Origin: Actinomycetota bacterium
GTDB taxonomy: Bacteria; Actinomycetota; Actinomycetes; Nanopelagicales; Nanopelagicaceae
NCBI GenBank assembly: GCA_027730465.1
Contig: JAQCGQ010000037.1
Coordinates: forward strand, 1 to 6,706
Direction of reading: 5' to 3'
DNA length: 6,706 nucleotides
Shown: in pieces, positions 1 through 5,107 of the stretch
Layout of the letters: each line of letters opens with the position of its first letter
Numbering within the stretch: position 1 is the stretch's first letter
Position numbers and translations under genes: made by a program
The notes under the pieces: model-generated
Seen by the model: only the letters and a program-made list of their open reading frames with translations
Told to the model about the DNA's origin: nothing
Database searches by the model: none

Positions 1-1010
1 CAGCTAAATCACTTACTACACAAGCAGTATTAGGTAGCCCAACAGTTTCAACTGCACCTAAATTCACCTCAAATCTATATGTAGGTGGATTGGCTACTTT
101 AGATCGTGGAACCTGGAGTACAGCCGGAAATACAACCTATATTTATCAGTGGCAACGTTGTTCATCTCAAACAATTACAGCTTGTGTCAATATTTCTGGA
201 GCCACTACTGCAACATATTTTGTAACACCCTCCGAGTTAAATCAATATTTAAGAGTTGCAATTACCGCAATCAATGAGGTTGGTGGTTCGACTATTTACT
301 CTGGGTTTAGCGAACCGGTTGCTGCAACTGCGCCACCCGTTAATACATCAGCTCCAATGGTTTCGGGTTCTTCATTTGAAACATCAACTATGACACTTAT
401 TTCAAAAGGTCAATGGAGTGGTGTCGTTGAAGCACAGTTGCTAACGCAGTGGCAGATTTGCACAACTGCACTAACCTGCGTAGATATTCCAGCCGCTAAT
501 ACTTCAACTTACTTAGCAACATCAAGTGATGTTGGCAAAAGTATAAGAGTAAAAATCACCGCACCCTACTCACAGAAGAATGTCGAAGCCTTTAGTAACC
601 AAACGCCATTAATTAAAAAAGCATATACAAATGTCTTTGCCCCAATTCTTTTATCCTACGCAGATATTGGTGACACTATTGATATTTTTAGGGGTGCTTG
701 GGAAGGGCTTTCAATCACAAAACTCTCGTACATTTGGCAACGCTGCTTATCGTTAAGTACCTGCAAAAACATAACTGGCGCAACCAGTAATACTTATAAA
801 CCAACAACTAGTGATAGAGGTTATTACCTTCGAGTTGGGGAATCACCTAGCGCGGGAACTGCATATGCCTATAGCGAGCTATCTAATAAAATTCCAGCAC
901 TTGTTGTTGCTAAAAAAACCATAACTTGTGTTAAGGGCAAAACCATTAAAAAAGTAAAAGCAACGAAACCGAAGTGTCCAACTGGTTATAAGAAGAAGAA
1001 GAAGAAGTAG
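1..1010 (+). CDS. Ig-like repeat surface protein, C-terminal part (5' truncated by window edge)
   Basis: The frame is open from base 3 (first complete codon GCT) with no stop upstream, so this is the last 335 residues of a longer protein; TTG at 90 is internal to a repeat and is not a start. Three tandem domains of about 95-100 residues are visible. Each has a G-x-W strand, then W-Q-x-C with a second Cys 6-8 residues later, then a (G/A)-A-x-(T/S)-x-x-Y turn and a Y/I-x-R-V strand, as in bacterial Ig-like folds of large secreted adhesins; each Cys pair could form a disulfide. After the last repeat comes a basic tail with Cys at residues 309 and 325, a C-P-T-G-Y element and six terminal lysines. 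There is no LPxTG motif or C-terminal membrane helix, so sortase anchoring is unlikely; the tail may bind the envelope electrostatically. Role inferred: extracellular or cell-surface adhesion or structure. The signal peptide would lie outside the window. Ligand unknown. Confidence 0.85.
   Translation, partial: AKSLTTQAVLGSPTVSTAPKFTSNLYVGGLATLDRGTWSTAGNTTYIYQWQRCSSQTITACVNISGATTATYFVTPSELNQYLRVAITAINEVGGSTIYSGFSEPVAATAPPVNTSAPMVSGSSFETSTMTLISKGQWSGVVEAQLLTQWQICTTALTCVDIPAANTSTYLATSSDVGKSIRVKITAPYSQKNVEAFSNQTPLIKKAYTNVFAPILLSYADIGDTIDIFRGAWEGLSITKLSYIWQRCLSLSTCKNITGATSNTYKPTTSDRGYYLRVGESPSAGTAYAYSELSNKIPALVVAKKTITCVKGKTIKKVKATKPKCPTGYKKKKKK
36..341 (+). repeat. Ig-like protein repeat 1
   Basis: First complete Ig-like repeat. 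It begins at a Ser-Pro-Thr-Val segment and has the core W-Q-R-C at bases 150-161, a second Cys at 183-185, then I-S-G-A-T-T and Y-L-R-V. The bases before it are probably the last strand of a preceding repeat. Boundaries are approximate, judged from protein similarity to the next two repeats. Confidence 0.7.
342..623 (+). repeat. Ig-like protein repeat 2
   Basis: Second repeat, with core W-Q-I-C at bases 450-461, second Cys at 477-479, then I-P-A-A-N-T and I-R-V-K-I. The W-Q-x-C core recurs exactly 100 codons after repeat 1. DNA similarity between copies is low, so the duplication is old or the copies are under divergent selection. Confidence 0.7.
624..893 (+). repeat. Ig-like protein repeat 3
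   Basis: Third and last repeat, with core W-Q-R-C at bases 735-746, second Cys at 762-764, then I-T-G-A-T-S and Y-L-R-V. The core is 95 codons after that of repeat 2. It is followed by a short Ala/Val/Lys linker into the two-cysteine tail. Confidence 0.65.
990..1007 (+). repeat. (AAG)6 microsatellite encoding the C-terminal Lys tail
   Basis: Six uninterrupted AAG codons directly precede the TAG stop and encode Lys6. A perfect triplet tract can change length by slippage without breaking the frame, so tail length may vary between strains. The exclusive use of AAG is notable because the gene uses mostly AAA for Lys just upstream. Confidence 0.9.
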
Positions 1011-1025
1011 CTTATAAATAAGCTA
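1008..1025. terminator. Perfect inverted repeat across the convergent stop codons; possible weak bidirectional terminator
   Basis: TAGCTTAT-AA-ATAAGCTA is an 8-bp perfect inverted repeat with a 2-base centre. It contains the TAG of the Ig-repeat gene and the TAA (base complement at 1012-1014) of the opposite gene. It sits where a shared terminator would be expected. However, it is AT-rich, and no U-run follows on either strand; the minus-strand transcript continues into a CUU-repeat tract. Intrinsic termination is therefore doubtful. Confidence 0.35.
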
Positions 1026-1383
1026 AAAGCACAACAAAGTTAAAACCGCTCATAAGCACAAATAAGCCAGCAAGGATTTTAAGCCGCGTGGTTGAACCGA
1101 TAATTCCTGCTCCCACTACAGATACCGATTTAAGTTTTTTTAGTGCTTTAACCACCGAAAGACTATCTTCGATAGCCGCTAGCATCGCAGTGACTGAGAA
1201 AACTCCACCAGAGGCTACTAGGCCGATCACAAATAATTTTAGGGTCGAATCTGTATTCTTATTTAGATTGCCAGTAGCAGCAAGAGCTAGCACGGCAGAG
1301 AGTAAAACAGTTGGGGCTAGTTGAGATTTAACTCTAATCACCCGTTGTTGATTCCAGATATTAATCAACTCTTTTTCATCCAT
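1012..1383 (-). CDS. Small membrane protein, three predicted helices, unknown function
   Basis: A 123-residue protein that I do not recognise. Residues 1-20 are hydrophilic and probably cytoplasmic (acidic MDEKE start, then basic). Hydrophobic spans lie at about 22-38, 48-70 and 100-121. A Lys-rich loop around 79-85 and a Val/Gly/Ile-rich, weakly hydrophobic stretch at 86-96 lie between the second and third. No catalytic motif or cysteine is present. By the positive-inside rule the Lys-rich loop should be cytoplasmic. The ATG at 1383 is supported by a TAAGAT hexamer 7 bases upstream and the absence of a Shine-Dalgarno, that is, leaderless expression. The gene is divergent from the S51-family gene and convergent with the Ig-repeat gene. 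The coherent membrane topology and promoter make a real gene more likely than the shorter open frame on the opposite strand (1088-1324). Confidence 0.7.
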   Translation of the reverse strand: MDEKELINIWNQQRVIRVKSQLAPTVLLSAVLALAATGNLNKNTDSTLKLFVIGLVASGGVFSVTAMLAAIEDSLSVVKALKKLKSVSVVGAGIIGSTTRLKILAGLFVLMSGFNFVVLLAYL

Positions 1384-1390
1384 GCTTCAT

Positions 1391-1396
1391 ATCTTA
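1391..1396 (-). promoter_or_regulatory. -10 element (TAAGAT) for the small membrane protein gene, leaderless
   Basis: On the minus strand TAAGAT is followed by 7 bases and then the ATG at 1383. Initiation about 7 bases after the hexamer would fall on the start codon, giving a leaderless mRNA. This fits the lack of any purine-rich ribosome site. No good -35 is seen, which is usual for actinobacterial housekeeping promoters. Confidence 0.5.
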
Positions 1397-1466
1397 CAAG
1401 AAGTGGGTGATTTAATTGCTACTACTGATCAAGATTAATAATGTGGCAATAGCTGCTCTTCTGACC

Positions 1467-1472
1467 TAGCAT
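1467..1472 (+). promoter_or_regulatory. -10 element (TAGCAT) for the S51-family gene, leaderless
   Basis: TAGCAT ends 6 bases before the ATG at 1479, so transcription would begin at or next to the start codon. No Shine-Dalgarno precedes the ATG. A TGGCAA at 1444-1449 has a 17-base spacer but matches the -35 consensus at only three positions, so it is weak. Confidence 0.5.
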
Positions 1473-1478
1473 TGCAAT

Positions 1479-2195
1479 ATGAATGGCTCACTTGCCCTAG
1501 TTGGCTCTGGTGAATACCTGCCTGCAATGGCAGAGTTTGAAAAATCTTTACTAGATGATGGCATTAAAAACGGTATGGAAAATATCTATATTCAAATACC
1601 AACTGCAGCTGCTCAAGAAAGTTCCTCTCGCCTTGAGTATTGGAAAGATTTAGGGCAAAAACAGGCTCAAGTGATTGGTGCTAAGCCTCTTTTCCTACCT
1701 ATCTACACCAGAGAAGATGCCCAGAATATGAGTTTTGCGAATCAAATAAGTAATGGCGCACTTATTTACATGTCAGGGGGTGATCCACATTATTTGGCTA
1801 AGACTTTAATTGATACACCTATTTGGCATGCAATAGTTAAGAATTGGCAAAGTGGGGCCTCATTAGCAGGCTGCAGCGCGGGGGCGATGGTTTTATCTTC
1901 TCAGATTCCAAATTTTAGATTAAGCAGAACAGAGCCAACAGCTGGGTTAAATCTAATTCAAAATGTAAGAGTGATTCCACACTTTAATAAATTTTTTAAA
2001 TGGATCCCAGAAAGCGTAGCTAAATTACTAATGCATGTGCCAGATGATTCGATTTTAATTGGTATTGATGAATTAACTGCAATTGTTAAACGTGGGGGAT
2101 CAGATTTTTGGCAAGTTTATGGCCAGGCTAAACTTCATATGCTTAAGGGGTTTCCTGAGGCACAATTTTCACATGGGCAAGAAATTAGATTTTAG
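1479..2195 (+). CDS. Peptidase S51 / cyanophycinase-like (type 1 glutamine amidotransferase-fold) hydrolase
   Basis: 238 residues, near the size of dipeptidase E (about 230) and shorter than typical cyanophycinases (about 270-290). Start M-N-G-S-L-A-L-V-G-S-G-E fits the family's first strand. M-S-G-G-D-P (98-103) is the conserved glycine turn; G-C-S-A-G-A (131-136) is the nucleophile elbow with Ser133; H168 in I-P-H-F is the likely catalytic His; G-I-D-E (195-198) supplies the probable acid, E198. The Ser-His-Glu order and spacing resemble cyanophycinase as I recall it. S51 enzymes cleave Asp-containing dipeptides or beta-Asp-Arg cyanophycin. Here the family's Gln after G-G-D is Pro, and the Arg-rich stretch usual after the catalytic His is replaced by Asn/Phe/Lys, so cyanophycin is not assured as substrate. 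There is no signal peptide, so it is cytoplasmic. The 3' end overlaps the opposite SnoaL-like gene by 11 bases. Confidence 0.85.
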   Translation: MNGSLALVGSGEYLPAMAEFEKSLLDDGIKNGMENIYIQIPTAAAQESSSRLEYWKDLGQKQAQVIGAKPLFLPIYTREDAQNMSFANQISNGALIYMSGGDPHYLAKTLIDTPIWHAIVKNWQSGASLAGCSAGAMVLSSQIPNFRLSRTEPTAGLNLIQNVRVIPHFNKFFKWIPESVAKLLMHVPDDSILIGIDELTAIVKRGGSDFWQVYGQAKLHMLKGFPEAQFSHGQEIRF

Positions 2196-2601
2196 GAATT
2201 AAGCCAATCTGCTCTCGAAATCCAAGGCTATCCCAAGCATCAAAGCCTGAGATGACCATGTTATTTTCAATTCGATCGATACTTACGCCATCTACTGAAA
2301 CCTTTACACCAGTTGCTTGCTTACCTAAATACTCACCTAGATGAGTGCCAGTTAGGTGCCACCTAGTAACAACAGTATCGCCTTCGGCGATTATTTCTTG
2401 GACTGCAAAGTGAATATCAGGAAATGCCTTGCGCCAGGCTCGCCAAGCTATCCGAAAGGATTGCCGGCCCACGCCAAACTTTGGATCATTACCACTGGCA
2501 TTTTCAGCAATAAATTTATCAATTGCACTTTCATCACCTTGATTCCAAATTTGCTCAAAAAAATCTCTTGCTAATTTTTTATTTTTTTCAATATCTACCA
2601 T
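2185..2601 (-). CDS. SnoaL-like ester cyclase/polyketide cyclase-family protein (NTF2-like fold)
   Basis: 138 residues from the ATG at 2601 (145 if the in-frame ATG at 2622 is used). The opening N-K-K-L-A-R-D-F-F-E-Q-I-W-N-Q-G is the typical first helix of SnoaL-like proteins. A-F-P-D-I-H-F, the V-V-T-R-W strand with G-T-H-L-G-E-Y-L-G, the G-V-K-V-S-V-D-G-V strand and the closing W-D-S-L-G-F-x-x-Q-I-G-L-I-P all match the family order, so it is complete. Family members range from polyketide cyclases (SnoaL, AknH) to many uncharacterised small-molecule enzymes or binding proteins; substrate cannot be read here and no polyketide genes are nearby. It should be cytoplasmic. The downstream start is preferred because TAGAAT lies 7 bases before it, the arrangement seen at two other genes here, and because family members usually begin a few residues before the first helix. 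The gene is divergent from the MFS exporter. Confidence 0.82.
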   Translation of the reverse strand: MVDIEKNKKLARDFFEQIWNQGDESAIDKFIAENASGNDPKFGVGRQSFRIAWRAWRKAFPDIHFAVQEIIAEGDTVVTRWHLTGTHLGEYLGKQATGVKVSVDGVSIDRIENNMVISGFDAWDSLGFREQIGLIPKI

Positions 2602-2608
2602 AACCGAA

Positions 2609-2614
2609 ATTCTA
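2609..2614 (-). promoter_or_regulatory. -10 element (TAGAAT) that favours the 2601 start of the SnoaL-like gene
   Basis: On the minus strand TAGAAT matches TATAAT at five of six positions and is followed by 7 bases and the ATG at 2601. Initiation would give a leaderless message starting at that ATG and excluding the upstream ATG at 2622. A competing, weaker TAGACT (complement of 2633-2638) lies 10 bases before the 2622 ATG. Confidence 0.5.
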
Positions 2615-2664
2615 TTAGGCATATAAAAAAATAGTCTAAGATGGGGTAGCGAGTTTAAAAAAAT

Positions 2665-2670
2665 TACAAT
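2665..2670 (+). promoter_or_regulatory. -10 element (TACAAT) for the MFS gene
   Basis: TACAAT matches the consensus at five of six positions and lies in an A-rich tract 19 bases before the MFS ATG at 2690. Initiation near 2677 would give a leader of about 13 bases with no Shine-Dalgarno. No convincing -35 is seen at 16-18 bases spacing. Confidence 0.4.
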
Positions 2671-2689
2671 TTATGAAAAAACTACTCAA

Positions 2690-3916
2690 ATGATGAGTGT
2701 TACCCAGGTATTAGCTCAGCCTCACGCTAAGAAGTTTTTTATTGCACGCTTTATCTCAAATTACGGCAATGGTATGAGCCCAATCGCCTTAGCTTTTGGC
2801 ATCTTGGCCTTACCCAATGGCTCAGCTAATCTTTTAGGTTTAACTCTTGGCGTTACCAGTGCGATGTTTATATTAATGGTGCCATTTGGCGGGGTGATCG
2901 CAGATAAATACGGTAGGGCGAAAATGGTTGGTTTAACTGACACCTTAGCTGGGCTAATTTTATTTATTCAAGTCTTCTACTTCGCAACTGGTGATGTGCC
3001 GGTTGCGGTCTTATTAATTGTTAATGGCTGCTATGGAATTTTATCTGGCATATTTTGGCCAGCATTTACTGGAATTATGCCCTCTATTGTGCCCGAGGCC
3101 GGATTGCAAAAAGCAAATGCAATTAATTCTTTAGCATCTAATGCTGGATTAATTCTAGGAGCAGCATCTGCTGGAATTTTAATTGATACCTATGGAGCAG
3201 CTATTACTTTGGGAATTGATGCTGCGTCATTTATCATCGCAGGAGTATTAGTTTCAACTTTGAGTCATTTAACTCCTCCAATAGCAAATAATACAAATAC
3301 GATGATTAAGGATTTAGTAGATGGCTGGCGAGTATTTAAGTCTTTTAATTGGATTGTAACTGTAGTAGTTTCATTCTCTTTTATTGTGATGTGTTGGGCA
3401 GCAGCTGAAAATGTCCTTGGGCCATTGATAGCACTAGAGCATTTTAATGGCGCTAAATCGTGGTCATTAGTTATTACTGCAGAATCAGCTGGCTTAGTAG
3501 TAGGAGCCTTGTTAGCCATTAAAATAAAACCAAAATATCCAATAAGATTTTTACAAATCTCATCTTTTACTCTTTGTTTTTATATGTTCTCACTCGCTAA
3601 ACCACAATCTCTTTTAGTTATTGCAATTTGTGCATTCTTTTTTGGCATTACTTTGGATTTATGGGGAACCCTTTGGTATACCGCACTCCACCGCAAAGTA
3701 CCTAGGGATGCACTTTCCAGAGTCTCATCCTTTGATGCTCTGGGGGCATTAGTTTTTAAACCTATTGGTCTTGCAATTGCAGCGCCTATCTCTTTGCTAA
3801 TTGGCATTGATAACCTGATATATATTTTAATTGCGATATCAGTATTAGCAATCTCACTACCTCTTTTAAGTGCTGATGTGAGAAATATGAGTTATGAAGA
3901 TTCACTAAATAATTAG
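2690..3916 (+). CDS. Major facilitator superfamily exporter, 12 helices (EntS/MFS_3-like)
   Basis: 408 residues, the usual length of a 12-helix MFS permease. Hydrophobic spans lie at about 17-41, 47-70, 82-100, 103-126, 145-163, 168-190, 220-244, 257-277, 285-302, 306-330, 345-370 and 373-394, with the long central loop at 190-219. MFS motif A is clear between helices 2 and 3: G67-G-V-I-A-D72-K-Y-G75-R76. The N-A-I-N-S-L-A-S-N stretch (143-151) before helix 5 and R-K-V-P-R-D-A-L-S-R-V-S-S-F-D-A-L-G (335-352) between helices 10 and 11 are typical of the EntS/macrolide-efflux-like drug and siderophore exporters. It acts in the inner membrane, presumably by proton antiport; substrate is unknown. 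ATGATG gives two adjacent starts (2690 and 2693) differing by one Met. It is divergent from the SnoaL-like gene, and the HtrA gene follows after 57 bases. Confidence 0.9.
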   Translation: MMSVTQVLAQPHAKKFFIARFISNYGNGMSPIALAFGILALPNGSANLLGLTLGVTSAMFILMVPFGGVIADKYGRAKMVGLTDTLAGLILFIQVFYFATGDVPVAVLLIVNGCYGILSGIFWPAFTGIMPSIVPEAGLQKANAINSLASNAGLILGAASAGILIDTYGAAITLGIDAASFIIAGVLVSTLSHLTPPIANNTNTMIKDLVDGWRVFKSFNWIVTVVVSFSFIVMCWAAAENVLGPLIALEHFNGAKSWSLVITAESAGLVVGALLAIKIKPKYPIRFLQISSFTLCFYMFSLAKPQSLLVIAICAFFFGITLDLWGTLWYTALHRKVPRDALSRVSSFDALGALVFKPIGLAIAAPISLLIGIDNLIYILIAISVLAISLPLLSADVRNMSYEDSLNN

Positions 3917-3948
3917 GTTTCTCACAGGTAATTTAAAGAAATATCTCC

Positions 3949-3954
3949 TACTAT
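3949..3954 (+). promoter_or_regulatory. Possible -10 element (TACTAT) for the HtrA gene
   Basis: TACTAT in the 57-base gap after the MFS gene has the T-A-n-n-A-T pattern and would start transcription near 3961, leaving a leader of about 13 bases that still contains the Shine-Dalgarno. No terminator hairpin is visible between the two genes, so read-through from the MFS gene is also possible. Confidence 0.35.
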
Positions 3955-3963
3955 CAGGGGCTT

Positions 3964-3969
3964 AGGGAG
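3964..3969 (+). promoter_or_regulatory. Shine-Dalgarno (AGGGAG) of the HtrA gene
   Basis: AGGGAG lies 4 bases before the ATG at 3974. It is the only clear Shine-Dalgarno among the starts visible in this window, the others looking leaderless or nearly so. It supports the chosen start. GTG at 3969 runs into TGA after two codons and cannot be the start. Confidence 0.65.
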
Positions 3970-3973
3970 TGAA

Positions 3974-5086
3974 ATGAAGAGCACAGCTTTTAAAGTCGTA
4001 ACAGGGTTCATTTTGGGCGCAACTGTAGTTGGTGGTTTTGCAATCGCAAATCCTTTTACGACTCCAGTAGTTAAAGCCTGCGTGGATAACAAGACAAAAG
4101 CTTTATTTCTTTCAAGTAATGGTAGTTGTCCTAAGGGCCGAAGCGCTATTGATATTGGCGCAACGGGTGCCAATGTTAAAAGTATTGCACAACTAGTTTC
4201 ACCCTCAGTAGTTTCAATTAAGGTAACTGCCGCAAGCGGTAGTGGAACTGGCTCTGGCTCGATTTATAAATCAAATGCAAATAACTCATTTATTATTACC
4301 AACAACCATGTGATTGAAACAGCAGCTGTTTCAGGGCAGATTGAAGTTGAATTAAATAACGGAGATGTATTACCTGCAACCATTGTTGGACGAAATTCTG
4401 ATTATGACCTTGCAATAATTTCAATTAAAAAAGGAAATTTATCTGAGATCGCAGTTGGAAACTCATCAACTCTTTCAATTGGAGATCCAGTAATCGCCTT
4501 CGGTTCACCTTTAGGACTTTCTGGCACAGTAACTAGCGGAATTGTCTCAGCGCTAAATAGACCAGTAACTACTGGATCCCTAAATGCTGAAAGCTTTATG
4601 GATGCGATCCAAACTGATGCAGCAATTAACCCTGGCAACTCAGGTGGACCACTAGTTGATTCACAAGGGCGAATTGTTGGTGTGAATTCAGCAATTGCAA
4701 CTATCAGCTCATCTGCGTCAACAGCAGGTAATATTGGTCTTGGTTTTTCAATTCCATTTGATCAAGCTAAGAGAATTAGTGATGAGTTAATCGCTACTGG
4801 TAAATCAACTAAACCAATTATTGGTGTCTCATTTGATAATACTTATACTGGTCTTGGGGCTAAAGTCGCAGCCATTACCGCTGGTAAGGCAGCTGAGCGA
4901 GCGGGTATGAGTGTTGGATTAATTGTTAAATCAATTGACGGATTTAAAATCAATGATTTAATCACTGCAATTGTGAGAATTAGATCTCATGCACCGGGTG
5001 ATCAGGTAGTAATTGTTGCCGAATTACCAACTGGTGGCTCAAAGACTTTTACCTTTACCCTTGATTCAGCACCAGCACTACCGTAA
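3974..5086 (+). CDS. Membrane-anchored HtrA/DegP-type serine protease with one PDZ domain
   Basis: 370 residues. A basic start (K2, K7) and a hydrophobic span at about 8-26 form a signal anchor or signal peptide, placing the rest outside the membrane. A short segment with C36 and C52 (C-V-x2-K-T ... C-P-K-G) follows. The trypsin-like S1C domain covers about 68-275, with the triad H112 (T-N-N-H-V-I), D145 (S-D-Y-D-L-A-I-I) and S223 (G-N-S-G-G-P-L); all three are present, so it should be active. A PDZ domain covers about 281-352, with G-L-I-V-K-S-I-D-G as its carrier strand. HtrA proteases degrade or refold damaged envelope proteins. The length matches short actinobacterial HtrA/PepD-type enzymes, without the long cytoplasmic N-terminus some carry. 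The PDZ is followed by a short Pro/Ala tail. The 3' end is convergent with the fumarase gene, 21 bases apart. Confidence 0.95.
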   Translation: MKSTAFKVVTGFILGATVVGGFAIANPFTTPVVKACVDNKTKALFLSSNGSCPKGRSAIDIGATGANVKSIAQLVSPSVVSIKVTAASGSGTGSGSIYKSNANNSFIITNNHVIETAAVSGQIEVELNNGDVLPATIVGRNSDYDLAIISIKKGNLSEIAVGNSSTLSIGDPVIAFGSPLGLSGTVTSGIVSALNRPVTTGSLNAESFMDAIQTDAAINPGNSGGPLVDSQGRIVGVNSAIATISSSASTAGNIGLGFSIPFDQAKRISDELIATGKSTKPIIGVSFDNTYTGLGAKVAAITAGKAAERAGMSVGLIVKSIDGFKINDLITAIVRIRSHAPGDQVVIVAELPTGGSKTFTFTLDSAPALP

Positions 5087-5107
5087 CTCTAGTTTTTTTA
5101 CGTACCT

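Noticed and set aside
90..92. TTG as the start codon of the Ig-repeat gene
   Set aside because: The frame is open to the window edge, and the residues before it (including Ser-Pro-Thr-Val and the G-G-L strand) belong to the first repeat. The true start lies outside the window.
1088..1324. 78-codon open frame on the + strand opposite the small membrane protein
   Set aside because: It lies wholly inside the minus-strand gene, which shows coherent membrane topology and a well-placed -10. The + strand frame has no ribosome site and no recognisable motif.
2356..2574. 72-codon + strand frame opposite the SnoaL-like gene
   Set aside because: It is a shadow of a clear SnoaL-family gene; no family similarity or promoter supports it.
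5082..5102. Terminator between the HtrA and fumarase genes
   Set aside because: A run of seven T (5093-5099) is present, but the only stem is 5 bp (CGTAA/TTACG) with an 11-base loop containing the T-run itself, which is not a usual intrinsic terminator.
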